Shown piece by piece: positions 8,763 to 17,258 of a stretch of 35,337 bases of DNA. Origin of the DNA: Tautonia sociabilis (GTDB lineage Bacteria; Planctomycetota; Planctomycetia; Isosphaerales; Isosphaeraceae); NCBI RefSeq assembly GCF_003977685.1, contig NZ_RYZH01000060.1:1-35337 (forward strand), written 5' to 3'. The stretch's first letter is position 1, and each line of letters opens with the position of its first letter. The position numbers were made by a program, and so were the translations under genes. The notes beneath the pieces were generated by a model. The model searched no databases. It was not told where the DNA came from and saw only the letters and a program-made list of their open reading frames with translations.

Positions 8763-10055
8763 ATGGACCACTTCCCCTATCGCGACCGAGACCTCTACTG
8801 CGAAGGCATTCCCGCGTTCGAGCTGGCCGAGCGGTTCGGCACGCCGCTCTATGTGTACAGCACCGCCGCGCTCGTCGGCCGGCTGGAGGAGTTGCACACG
8901 GCGTTCGCCGAGCTGAATCCGCTGGTCTGCTACTCGGTCAAGGCGAACTCCAACCTCGGCCTGCTGAAGCTCATGGCCGGGCACGGCAGCGGCTTCGACG
9001 TCGTCTCCGGCGGCGAGCTGCACCGAGTCCTCCGAGCCGGGGGGGACCCGGGCCGGACCGTCTTCGCCGGCGTTGGGAAGACGGATGACGAGATCCGGGA
9101 CGCGCTCCGGCTGGGCGTCATGCTCTTCAACGTCGAGAGCGAGGCCGAACTCGAGGCGATTGACGCCGTCGCGAAGGCCGAGGGGGTGAAGGCCCCGATC
9201 GCGCTCCGGGTGAACCCGGACGTCGACCCGAAGACGCATCGGTACATCTCGACGGGTAAGAAAGAGTCGAAGTTCGGTATGGACATCGACCGGGCCCTCC
9301 GAGCGGCGGAATCAGTCCGGGGCCGGGAGGGGCTGGCGATGACCGGCCTGCACATGCACATCGGCTCTCAGATCACCAGCACCGAGCCCTACGCCCGAGC
9401 CGCCGCCAAGGCCGCCGAGCTGATCGACCGCCTCCGGGGCATGGGCCACGACCTCCGCTGGTGCAACATGGGGGGCGGCTTCGGCATCGACTACCGGGGA
9501 GGAGAGTCGAAGCCCATCGCCTCCTTTGCCGAGGTGATGGTCCCCCGGCTCAAGCCCACCGGCTGCCGCCTGGCGATGGAGCCCGGCCGGTCGATCGCCG
9601 GCAACGCCGGCATCCTGCTCAGCCGGGTGATCTTCACCAAGCAGTCCGGCGACAAGCGGTTCGTCATCCAGGACGCCGCCATGAACGACCTGATCCGCCC
9701 CGCGCTTTACGAGGGGTTCCACCGCATCTGGCCCGCCCGGGTGCCCGAGGGGGTCCCCTCCTGGCCTGACGACTTCGAGGCCGCCATCCCCGGGACCGAG
9801 CCCCGGGACGTCGTCGGCCCCGTCTGCGAGAGCGGAGACTTCCTGGCCAGAGACCGCCACCTGCCCCCCCTGCACCGAGGGGACCTGCTCGCCACCTTCT
9901 CGGCCGGCGCCTACGGCATGGTCATGGCCTCCAACTACAACACGCGCCCCCGAGCCGCCGAGGTCCTCGTCGACGGCGAGAACGCCCGGCTCGTCCGCCG
10001 CCGAGAGACGATCGACGACCTGATCGGTCCCGAGCTGGTTGGGCTGGAGGGGTGA
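8763..10055 (+). CDS. lysA: Diaminopimelate decarboxylase
   Basis: 430 aa. PLP enzyme of the alanine-racemase/ornithine-decarboxylase fold that converts meso-diaminopimelate to L-lysine in the cytoplasm. Visible features in order: the PLP lysine K60 in CYSVKANSN, FDVVSGGEL, HMHIGSQ around residues 197-203, the phosphate-binding GGGFGIDY at 238-245, EPGRSIAGNAG at 273-283, CESGDFLARDR with catalytic C355 supplied across the dimer, and YGMVMASNYNTRPR near the end. Length fits the family. The ATG at 8763 begins MDHFPYRDRDLYCEGI, the usual N-terminal block. It stands between two stem-loops and so probably forms its own unit. Confidence 0.97.
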   Translation: MDHFPYRDRDLYCEGIPAFELAERFGTPLYVYSTAALVGRLEELHTAFAELNPLVCYSVKANSNLGLLKLMAGHGSGFDVVSGGELHRVLRAGGDPGRTVFAGVGKTDDEIRDALRLGVMLFNVESEAELEAIDAVAKAEGVKAPIALRVNPDVDPKTHRYISTGKKESKFGMDIDRALRAAESVRGREGLAMTGLHMHIGSQITSTEPYARAAAKAAELIDRLRGMGHDLRWCNMGGGFGIDYRGGESKPIASFAEVMVPRLKPTGCRLAMEPGRSIAGNAGILLSRVIFTKQSGDKRFVIQDAAMNDLIRPALYEGFHRIWPARVPEGVPSWPDDFEAAIPGTEPRDVVGPVCESGDFLARDRHLPPLHRGDLLATFSAGAYGMVMASNYNTRPRAAEVLVDGENARLVRRRETIDDLIGPELVGLEG

Positions 10056-10422
10056 CGTCGGCCTCCTCGATCCCCGGTCGGGGCCTCCGGCCGGGGGGGG
10101 CCGAAGGGGATCGAGGACCGTCGACTCGTGCGGGTCGGGCCGGTCGCCCGGGTCCGACCGGAGCTTCCGGGCGCGGTTTCCCTGCCGGGAGAGGCGATCG
10201 TATCGCGATGCGGGCAAATCCGACGCTCCGACAACCGCCTCCCGGCCCTCCATCGGTCATCATTGGACGTGTCGTCTTCGCTCCGCCGAGCGCCCTTCGC
10301 CGTCCTCCTCGGAGCGAACCGTCGGGCCCGGCCCCCTGGCAACCCGTCGGGTGCCCTCCGGCATCCGCTCATCTGCTGTGATCCTCCGGTCCCTGCCATC
10401 CCCAAACGACGAGGTCCGCACC
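10056..10422. other. Intergenic region lysA to the HEAT-repeat gene
   Basis: 367 bp. The first 60 bp is the lysA stem-loop. The rest must hold the promoter of the next gene, but I found no clear -35/-10 pair or -24/-12 element. The coding frame of the next gene stays open back to 10039, but that part is low-complexity, Arg/Ser-rich and lacks a ribosome site. Confidence 0.4.
10064..10117. terminator. Long GC-rich stem-loop downstream of lysA
   Basis: The arms TCCTCGATCCCC (10064-10075) and GGGGATCGAGGA (10106-10117) are exact 12-bp reverse complements, and the 30-nt interior can pair further. It begins 9 bp after the lysA stop, as expected for a transcription terminator. It lacks a U-tract, which is common in GC-rich genomes. 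Confidence 0.6.
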
Positions 10423-13266
10423 ATGCCCCCGACCCCGACCCTCCGCCCTCGCGATCCCGGCCGGATCGGCGCCGCCGGTCGGGTGGTCGCGGCGCTGGCC
10501 GCGGCGCTGTCGGCCGTCGGGGCGATCGGCCTGGGCCCCGTCGAGGCCACGGCCCAGGCGCCGGGCCTGGAGACCTTCGCCAAGCAGCCGGAGACTCCCC
10601 TGGAGCTGTGGGACGCGATCAGCTACCTCGGCCGGGTCGGCCGCTTCGACCAGGCCGCCCCTCTGCTCGACCGCTTCCTCCAGGCCGATCCCGACGACGC
10701 CACGATGCTCGAGATCCGGGACCGCTTCGGCGTCGGCTCCATCCTCCGGCTCCAGGATGACCCCCGGACCTCCCGATCGGTCGCCGGCCTGCTGGACCGC
10801 CTCACCGCCGCCTCCCGGCGCACGGCCCGGCGCGAGGACCGCATCCGGGAGGCCATCCGGTTGCTGACCGGGAGCCCGCTCCAGCAGGCCGAGGCGTTGC
10901 TCCGGCTCGGAGAGTCCGGCCCCTATGCGGTCCCCTACCTGCTGGAGGCCGTCGCCAGCCTCGACCCCGGCTCCCCCGACCGGGCCCTGCTGGTCGGCAA
11001 CCTCGGCCGGCTCGACCGCCGGGCCGTCCCGGCGCTCATCGCCGGCCTCGACGCGCCGGATCCCGTCCTGGCGGCCGAGGTCGCCTCGGCCCTGGGCCGG
11101 ATCGGGGACCGGCGTGCCTTGCCCTTCCTCGTCGCCGAGGCCACCGGCACCGTCGAGGGCCGCGACGCCGTCCGCAACCGGGCCGCCGAGGCCGTCGCTC
11201 GGCTCACCGGCGCTCCGATCGACGCCATGACCCCGCCGCCGGCCCGCTTCCTGCTCGATGAGGCGAGGCGATACCTCACCGGAGGGTACGTCTTCCCGTC
11301 CGAGCAGGTCGAGCTCTGGTCGTGGCGGGAGGGGACGGTGGCCCCCGAGGTCGTCTCTCCGGCCGAGGCCGAGGCGATCCTCGGCAGCCGATTCGCTGGC
11401 CGGGCGCTCGAACTGGCCCCCGATGACCGAGAGGCCGCCGCCGTCTCCGCCGCCCTCCGCGTCCGGGGGCAGATTAGCGGCCTCGACCCCGCCGACCCCG
11501 ACGCCCGGGAGGCGATCGAGGAGGAACTCGCCGGGCTCGGCCCCGAGGCGCTGACCGAAACCCTGGATCTCGCCCTCCGGTCGAGGCAATTCGACATCGC
11601 TCCCGCCCTGATCGGGGCGCTCTCCCGGTCGGCCGAGCCGACGATCCTGCTGACCGACCCGCCCTCTCCGCTGGTCGCCGCCCTCTCGGCCCCCGACCGC
11701 CGAGTGCAACTCGCCGCGGCGCTGGCGGTCGTCCGGCTGAATCCGACGTTCGGGTTCCCGGGCTCCAGCCGGGTGGTCCCCACGCTCTCCCGCTGCCTGC
11801 TGCTTGGCCCGACCCCCGAGATCGTGGTCGTGAGCGGGAACTCCGCGCTGAGGACGACGGTCGCCTCGAGTGTCCGGGCACTCGGATACGAGGCCAGGAC
11901 CGCCGCCACCGCCGACGAGGCGTTCGCCCTCGCCGCCGAGTCGGCTGGCGTCGAGGCCCTGATCATCGACCCCGCCTTCCTCCAGGGAGGCCGAGACGCC
12001 CGGGACTTACTGCTGGACCTCCGGGCCGACGCCCGCACCGCCGGGCTCCCCGCGCTGCTGGTGCTGCCGATCGACCCGGCCCGAGCCCTCGCCCGGGGTG
12101 AGGAGTATCGCTTCCAGCAGACCGAGACCGAGCCGAACGACGTGCCGGCCCGGGCCTCCCCGGTCGCCCTCGTCGGCCGCCCCCGCCGAGCCCGGATCAA
12201 CGGCCGCCTCTCTCCCGACGACCGCCCGCCGTACAACCAGCCCAGGAGAACCCTCCCCGGAGCCGAGCCCGAGGACGTTGAGGACCCGATCGGCCCCGTC
12301 CCTCCCGCCGTCGAGGACGAGGACGAAGAGGAGGAGCCCCCCCTCCCCGACATCTCGGGCGACCTCTTCGCGCTCGGATCGCTCCGCTCGGGAGACTCGA
12401 TTTCCGCCGTCATCGAGTCCGCCCCCGGCAGCACGCTTCGGCCGCGGGATGTCGCCCTCTGGCTCGAGCGCCGGGAGGGTCCGGGCTTCGTCCCGGTGGC
12501 GACCGGGGTCGGGTCGCTGGCCGTCACGATCGACACCCCCGGCGTGTATGACCTCCGCGTCCAGGCCGCCGATCGATACCTCTACGGTTACCGGGCCCTC
12601 TACATCCTCGACATCGCCGTGTATGACTACGACATCGCCGTTCCCCCCCTGCCCGGCACCGCTCGGCTGAAGGTGGAGGAGCTGGCCTCCCGGTTCGATC
12701 GGGTGGCCGTCGTCGCGGCGCCGGGGGACGCCAGCGCGGTTGGGACCATCCTCCTTCGGGAGTGGTCCCGCATGGGGAACGCGCCGATCCCCGCGACCGA
12801 GCGTTCCGCGATGTCCCGGGCCGCCGCCGAGGCCCTGGGGACCCTGGCCGGTCGGCCCGACGGCCCGTTCGTGGCCGACCTCGCCCGGGCGGTGGACCCC
12901 CTGCGTCTCCTGCTCTCCGACTCGGCTCGGGCCCCGTCCGCCTCCTCGGCGCTGGCGGCCGTGCCGGAGGCGGAGGCTCAGCGTTCCCTGGCCGATCTGT
13001 CGATCGACAGCTCCCGCCCCGAGCCCTCCCGGCTCGCCGCGGCGAGGGCCCTGCGGGACAGCCTCGCTCGCTTCGGAACGCTGCTGGCCGACTCTCAGCA
13101 GGCCCGGATCGTCCGAGCCCGAGACCGGCTCTCCCCCGGCGCGTTGCGCGAGGCCCTCGACGCGGTCGTCGACGCCCTCGCTCCCGCCCCGCTCCCGCTC
13201 CCGCCGATGGCCCCCAGCCAGTCCGGGGCCGCTTCGGACGGGGCTCGGTCGCTTGCCGATGAATGA
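10423..13266 (+). CDS. Exported HEAT-repeat protein with degenerate receiver-like and PPC (EPND) segments
   Basis: 947 aa from the ATG at 10423, which opens a signal peptide (VVAALAAALSAVGAIGLGPVEATAQAPG). Residues about 60-450 are helical HEAT/armadillo-like repeats, for example AVPYLLEAVASLDPGSPDRALLVGNLG and PVLAAEVASALGRIGDRRALPFLV. Residues about 465-555 resemble a response-regulator receiver: IVVVSGNSALRTTVASSVRALGYEARTAATADEAFALA, then ALIIDPAF at the usual phospho-Asp site. However, the paired acidic residues after strand 1 are replaced by SGNS, so phosphorylation is doubtful. TETEPNDVPARASPV near 565 begins a pre-peptidase-like beta domain, running through SGDLFALGSLRSGDSISAVIE to about 735. 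The rest is helical. Likely a periplasmic or surface scaffold; function unknown. A strong stem-loop follows it. Confidence 0.85.
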   Translation: MPPTPTLRPRDPGRIGAAGRVVAALAAALSAVGAIGLGPVEATAQAPGLETFAKQPETPLELWDAISYLGRVGRFDQAAPLLDRFLQADPDDATMLEIRDRFGVGSILRLQDDPRTSRSVAGLLDRLTAASRRTARREDRIREAIRLLTGSPLQQAEALLRLGESGPYAVPYLLEAVASLDPGSPDRALLVGNLGRLDRRAVPALIAGLDAPDPVLAAEVASALGRIGDRRALPFLVAEATGTVEGRDAVRNRAAEAVARLTGAPIDAMTPPPARFLLDEARRYLTGGYVFPSEQVELWSWREGTVAPEVVSPAEAEAILGSRFAGRALELAPDDREAAAVSAALRVRGQISGLDPADPDAREAIEEELAGLGPEALTETLDLALRSRQFDIAPALIGALSRSAEPTILLTDPPSPLVAALSAPDRRVQLAAALAVVRLNPTFGFPGSSRVVPTLSRCLLLGPTPEIVVVSGNSALRTTVASSVRALGYEARTAATADEAFALAAESAGVEALIIDPAFLQGGRDARDLLLDLRADARTAGLPALLVLPIDPARALARGEEYRFQQTETEPNDVPARASPVALVGRPRRARINGRLSPDDRPPYNQPRRTLPGAEPEDVEDPIGPVPPAVEDEDEEEEPPLPDISGDLFALGSLRSGDSISAVIESAPGSTLRPRDVALWLERREGPGFVPVATGVGSLAVTIDTPGVYDLRVQAADRYLYGYRALYILDIAVYDYDIAVPPLPGTARLKVEELASRFDRVAVVAAPGDASAVGTILLREWSRMGNAPIPATERSAMSRAAAEALGTLAGRPDGPFVADLARAVDPLRLLLSDSARAPSASSALAAVPEAEAQRSLADLSIDSSRPEPSRLAAARALRDSLARFGTLLADSQQARIVRARDRLSPGALREALDAVVDALAPAPLPLPPMAPSQSGAASDGARSLADE

Positions 13267-13356
13267 TCGTCTCGATCGTCGCCGACCGGGCCGGGCCGGC
13301 TCGACGATCCCTCGGCCCGGGCCCCCGACGGCCTCGGCGAGGTCCTGATGAGTTGC

Positions 13357-13389
13357 CCCGAAGCCCGATCGACCGAATCGGGCTTCGGG
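13357..13389. terminator. Perfect 13-bp stem-loop after the HEAT-repeat gene
   Basis: CCCGAAGCCCGAT (13357-13369) and ATCGGGCTTCGGG (13377-13389) are exact reverse complements around a 7-nt loop. It lies 90 bp after the preceding stop and 150 bp before the next start. There is no T-run, but the stem is very stable. It indicates that the regulator gene downstream has its own promoter. Confidence 0.65.
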
Positions 13390-13538
13390 CTCTGAACTCC
13401 GGAATCTCCGAGCGGACACCCACAACCCGCCCCACCGGGCGGGCCGCCCGGCCCCGAGGAGTGGAGCCGGGCCCAGGAATCGGCCTTTCCGAGCGACCGA
13501 TCTTCGGCCGCCCGACGGCCCCGGAAGGATGCGACCCG

Positions 13539-14669
13539 ATGGCCATGCCCTACCCCCGGAGCGGCAGCGCCGCACCCCCGATTCCCGGTCCCGCCGACTC
13601 CGACGCCGGCCTCCCCGGCGTGATCGGGGACGGGCCGGTCATGCGCGAGGTGGCTCGGGTCACCCGTCAGGTCGCCCGCTCTCGCGCCTGCGTCCTGATC
13701 GTCGGGGAGACCGGCGCCGGCAAGGAGCTGATCGCCCGGGCCGTCCACGACCTCAGCCCCCGAGCCTCCGGCCCCTACATCCGCGTCAACTGCGGCGCGC
13801 TGACCGAGAGCCTGCTCGAATCCGAGCTGTTCGGCCACGTCAAAGGCTCGTTCACCGGCGCCGTCGAGAACCGCACCGGCCGGTTCGAGGCCGCTCACAC
13901 CGGCACCATCTTCCTCGACGAGATCAACAGCACCTCCCCCAAGCTCCAGGTGAAGCTCCTCCGCGTCTTGCAGGAGGGGGAGTTCGAGCGCGTCGGCGAT
14001 GTGAGCACCCGAAAGGTCGATGTCCGGGTGGTGGCCGCCACCAACCGAGACCTCCGCGAGGAGATCGACGCCGGCCGCTTCCGAGAGGACCTCTACTACC
14101 GGCTCAACGTCGTGCCGATCGACTTGCCGCCGCTCCGGGATCGCCGAGACGACATCCCCGCGCTCGTCAATTTCTTCCTCGCCCGCTACAGCGAGCAGAA
14201 CCAACGCGAGATGCGACGGGTCGACCCCGAGGCGATGAAGCTGCTCTGCCGCTACGACTGGCCCGGAAACGTCCGGGAGCTGCAAAATTACATCGAGCGT
14301 GCCGTCGTGCTCGGCGACGGTCCCGAGCTGCGTCCCGAGCACCTTCCCCCTCAGCTCCGGGGGGAGGCCCCTCCCCGCCCCATCCGAGGCAAGGCCGCCG
14401 ACCTTGACACCATGACCGCCGAGCTTGTCCGACGCGGTCTGCTCGCCGCCGGCCCGAATGCCGACGAACTGATTCGTCGGATCGTCTCCCCCGTCGAGCG
14501 AGAGCTCATCCAGCAGGTCCTCGCCGCTTGCGACCGCGTCCAGATCAAGGCCGCCGCCCGGCTCGGCATCAACCGCAACACCCTGCACAAGAAGTTATCC
14601 GAGTACGGCCTCGACTCCTCCTCCCACGGCGAGTCTGGAGCCGGCCCCTCCCCGGACGAAGACGCCTGA
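13539..14669 (+). CDS. Sigma-54-dependent transcriptional activator lacking a sensor domain
   Basis: 376 aa. The ATG at 13539 follows GGAAGGA at good spacing; earlier in-frame sequence is GC filler overlapping the terminator. The AAA+ core starts almost at once: Walker A GETGAGKE at 56-63, the sigma54-contact loop as GSFTGA at 103-108 (the family consensus is GAFTGA), Walker B IFLDEI with D127/E128, RVVAATNRDL, and the R-finger region FREDLYYRLNVVPIDLPPLRDR. It then has YDWPGNVRELQNYIERAVVL and a Fis-type helix-turn-helix at the C-terminus (AAARLGINRNTLHKKLSEYGL, about 338-360). No receiver, GAF or PAS domain precedes the core, as in PspF-like activators, so control must come from a partner protein or from its level. 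No -24/-12 promoter was found nearby to name a target. Confidence 0.93.
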   Translation: MAMPYPRSGSAAPPIPGPADSDAGLPGVIGDGPVMREVARVTRQVARSRACVLIVGETGAGKELIARAVHDLSPRASGPYIRVNCGALTESLLESELFGHVKGSFTGAVENRTGRFEAAHTGTIFLDEINSTSPKLQVKLLRVLQEGEFERVGDVSTRKVDVRVVAATNRDLREEIDAGRFREDLYYRLNVVPIDLPPLRDRRDDIPALVNFFLARYSEQNQREMRRVDPEAMKLLCRYDWPGNVRELQNYIERAVVLGDGPELRPEHLPPQLRGEAPPRPIRGKAADLDTMTAELVRRGLLAAGPNADELIRRIVSPVERELIQQVLAACDRVQIKAAARLGINRNTLHKKLSEYGLDSSSHGESGAGPSPDEDA

Positions 14670-14850
14670 TCTCGGGAATCGCGGCCGACCGTCCTGGTCG
14701 CCGCCGAGAGGAGGATCGGGCCGTGTCCCCCCTCCTCCTCCCCGCGTTCTCCGGCCCTCAAGGCCGGGATGAGGCACCTCCCCCCAAGACCTCGGAAGGA
14801 GGAGGTGCCCCGGCCTCGGTGCCCCGGCCAGTCGTCTCACCCGGCGACGC

Positions 14851-15115
14851 TCAGGCCGCCGCCGGCTCCTCGGCCGCCGGCTCCGGAGCCGGTTCCTCCG
14901 CCGCCGGTTCCTCGGCCGCCGGCTCCTCGGCCGCCGGCTCCGGAGCGGGCTCCTCGGCCGCCGGCTCCTCGGTTGGCTCGGCGACGGGCTCGGCCTCGCC
15001 CTCGGCCTCCGCGGGAGGTTCGACCGCCTCGCCCTCCGCAGCGGGCTCGGCTTCGCTCTCACCCTCGCCTTCGCCCTCGCCCTTACCCTCACCCTCACCT
15101 TCGACGGCGGCTTCC
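14851..15115 (-). repeat. In-frame degenerate tandem repeats coding the Glu/Ala/Pro tail
   Basis: Short units such as GCCGCCGGCTCCTCG on the plus strand recur several times at 14859-14975 and encode AEEPA and APEPA blocks. Next to them, a hexamer-like run at 15050-15105 encodes GEGEGKGEGEGE. All unit lengths are multiples of three, so length change by slippage would keep the frame. Confidence 0.75.
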
Positions 15116-15840
15116 CCGGTGCCTCGGGAGGTCAGGATGATCTTGCCGTCCTTGATCTCGATTCGCTCGAACTTCGAGAAGAAGGCCCGTTGCTCAGGGT
15201 CCTTGGCCATGTTCTCGGCGAGGTTCTGGCCCCGGAGCTCGTTCATGATCTGCTCGGGGACCGGCTCGCCCTTGACCTCGGCCTCCTGGAGTTGCAGGAA
15301 CAGCAGGCCGTCGCGGAGGAAAAGGTTGAAGGTGCCCGAGGCGTTGAAGTAGCGCCCCGCCAGCCGGTCGGTCATCAGCATCTCGCCGAACGCGTCGACG
15401 GGGAGACTGACCTGACCCTTCAGCTCGTCCCCCTCGATCGAGAAGTAGGCGCGGCCCTTGGCGTCGGGCTCCTCCTGCTGCACGATCACGTTGAAGGCAT
15501 CGCTGTCCAGGGCGATCTCGTCCGCCCGGCCTTCCTCCAACGCCTGCTCGAACTCGGCCCAGCGGTCGAGCACCTGCTGACGCTCCTCGTCGGTGAGCTG
15601 GATCTCCGGCAGCTCGGCCGGGTTCGGCTCGCTCAGGTCGCGCGCCTTGTTGATCAGCCAGTTCCGCCCCAGCACCGCCGAGGCGATGATCAGCGCCACG
15701 ATCACCAGGAACAGGATCCCCGTGATCAGACAGCCCCAGAACAGGCAGCCCGGTCCCTTGCGCGCCGGCGGCTCAGGGGCGAACTGCGGTTCCTGGAAGG
15801 CGGATTCCTTCTCGGGGCCGATCGGGTCGTACTGCGACAT
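14851..15840 (-). CDS. Membrane-anchored protein with long Glu/Ala/Pro repeat tail
   Basis: 329 aa from the ATG at 15840 (MSQYDPIGPEKESAFQEPQF). A longer frame exists, but it overlaps the promoter side of the neighbour and is not conserved-looking. A Pro-rich cytoplasmic head of about 30 residues is followed by one membrane helix at about 32-58 (GCLFWGCLITGILFLVIVAL). A soluble domain of about 180 residues includes AFNVIVQQEEPDAKGRAYFSIEGDELKGQVSLP and FNLFLRDGLLFLQLQEAEVKG. The last 85 or so residues are a charged GEGEGE segment turning into AEEPA/APEPA repeats. The domain may be a small beta-rich sensor or binding fold; I do not recognise it. The tail could cross or pack against the cell wall. 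Confidence 0.85.
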   Translation of the reverse strand: MSQYDPIGPEKESAFQEPQFAPEPPARKGPGCLFWGCLITGILFLVIVALIIASAVLGRNWLINKARDLSEPNPAELPEIQLTDEERQQVLDRWAEFEQALEEGRADEIALDSDAFNVIVQQEEPDAKGRAYFSIEGDELKGQVSLPVDAFGEMLMTDRLAGRYFNASGTFNLFLRDGLLFLQLQEAEVKGEPVPEQIMNELRGQNLAENMAKDPEQRAFFSKFERIEIKDGKIILTSRGTGEAAVEGEGEGKGEGEGEGESEAEPAAEGEAVEPPAEAEGEAEPVAEPTEEPAAEEPAPEPAAEEPAAEEPAAEEPAPEPAAEEPAAA

Positions 15841-15901
15841 GGGGAGTAGCCTCGGTCGTTCGGGATCGAGTCCTGGGCAGATCGGGGAACGGCCCGATCC
15901 G

Positions 15902-17134
15902 TCAGCGCGGCCCGGCCTCACCAGGCCGGGAACCATCGGCGGCGACCTCGGGAGGCGATTCCAGCCGAGGGGCCGAATCGTCCGGGAGCCTCGCCAGCAG
16001 TTCCGTCAGCGAGTAGTCGTGGTACGGCTGCGTCGCGGCCGGATCTCCCCCGGGAGCGGCGTGCGCGACCCAGAACCGCGTCGTCTCCGGCTCGAAGAGC
16101 GCGTTGTGCAGGTTCGACTCCATCGCCACCGGCCGGTCCATCAGCCGGAGGGCCGAGCAGGCGTCGAACGTCCCGAAGCCCTCCCTGACCCGGCGCACCA
16201 GCTCCTTGTACCGGTTTCCGGTCGAGAGGATCACCGCGTCGGGCACCGCCTCGGGGAGCCTTGGGTGCGATTCTCCCATCGCCACCGTCGCGAAGGCATG
16301 CCAGGACGCTTCCATCCCCACCGCTTGGCCCGACTCGCCATCGGCGATCACGTAATAATATTCGCAGGTCCTTGGGCTCTCCCGGAAGATCGCCACCGCC
16401 TCCTCCAGCGAGGCCGCCTCCTCCAGCGCCCGGCGGACCAGCACCGCCATCGGCACGCCGGCCCAGTGGCCCAGGCCCCGGCCGCCCATCTCTCCAATCG
16501 AGATGCGCTCGGCGTTCATCCCCGTCACGCTGCCGATGAATCCGGCGTACGTCACGTTCACGAACGGAACGAGCCCCTCGGGCCTCGCCACCACCAGCGT
16601 CGCGAATTCCTGGAGCCTCCAGTCGGTCCCGTAATCCAGCACCCGACCGTGCAGCAGCGTTCCTTCCTTCGTGGCCGAGCCGGCCAGGGCGAACCCGGAG
16701 CAGTGGAACAGCTCCGGGATGAAGTTGCAGGTCACGATGTCTTCCAGCGGCACCCCCGAGCCGTCGGCCACCCCGCGCAGCTCGTCGAAGTACCGCTCGG
16801 GGATGAACCGGCGCTGCCCCTCGGCCACCGATCTGATGACGGCCTTCGGGTCGATCTTCAGCCCTCCCAGGTCGATCTTCAGGTCGCCGGCCTTCTCGTC
16901 AAGCAGGAAGCGCACGAGCTCCCGGATCTCCTCCTGAAGCAACCGACCGTGCTGATACCCCATCGCGTAGGCCGATCCCGACACGTGCAACACCCGCTGA
17001 CCGTCACGGAGCTCCAGGAACCCATCGCCGCAACGGGAGATGGTCGCCGAGTCTCCCCCGTCGGCTCGGGTCAGGGGCGGCACCAGCAGCAGGGCCAGCA
17101 GCGCGGCGCGGTGTCGGCGGGCGATCCGGGGCAT
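15902..17134 (-). CDS. Exported C45-type Ntn hydrolase/acyltransferase
   Basis: 410 aa from the ATG at 17134, which has GGAG upstream and opens the signal peptide MPRIARRHRAALLALLLVPPLTRADG. The order of motifs fits the C45 / phospholipase B-like autoproteolytic family: YAMGYQHGRLL (57-67), LRGVADGSGVPLEDIVTCNFIPE, then FHCSGFALAGSATKEGTLLHGRVLDYG. In that last stretch C145 is the probable N-terminal nucleophile revealed by self-cleavage. Later blocks include GFIGSVTGMNAERISIGEMG and STGNRYKELVRR. Such enzymes hydrolyse amide bonds of acylated amines, amino acids or lipids; the substrate here is unknown. It lies between two membrane-protein genes on the same strand with gaps of 61 and 124 bp. 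Confidence 0.85.
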   Translation of the reverse strand: MPRIARRHRAALLALLLVPPLTRADGGDSATISRCGDGFLELRDGQRVLHVSGSAYAMGYQHGRLLQEEIRELVRFLLDEKAGDLKIDLGGLKIDPKAVIRSVAEGQRRFIPERYFDELRGVADGSGVPLEDIVTCNFIPELFHCSGFALAGSATKEGTLLHGRVLDYGTDWRLQEFATLVVARPEGLVPFVNVTYAGFIGSVTGMNAERISIGEMGGRGLGHWAGVPMAVLVRRALEEAASLEEAVAIFRESPRTCEYYYVIADGESGQAVGMEASWHAFATVAMGESHPRLPEAVPDAVILSTGNRYKELVRRVREGFGTFDACSALRLMDRPVAMESNLHNALFEPETTRFWVAHAAPGGDPAATQPYHDYSLTELLARLPDDSAPRLESPPEVAADGSRPGEAGPR

Positions 17135-17258
17135 CGATGGGGCTCCGGCCAGGACCTCGGGCGATCGGTCTCGACTCGATTCGATCGGGCCGATCGCCCG
17201 CAAGTGTATCGCATGCTGGCCCCGTTTCTTATGCCCTGCCGGCCGAATTCACCCCAAG

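Noticed and set aside
14851..15115. Separate Arg-rich genes over the repeat tail
   Set aside because: Both alternative frames are translations of the same short repeats (RPRSRRPRNR type) without start signals.
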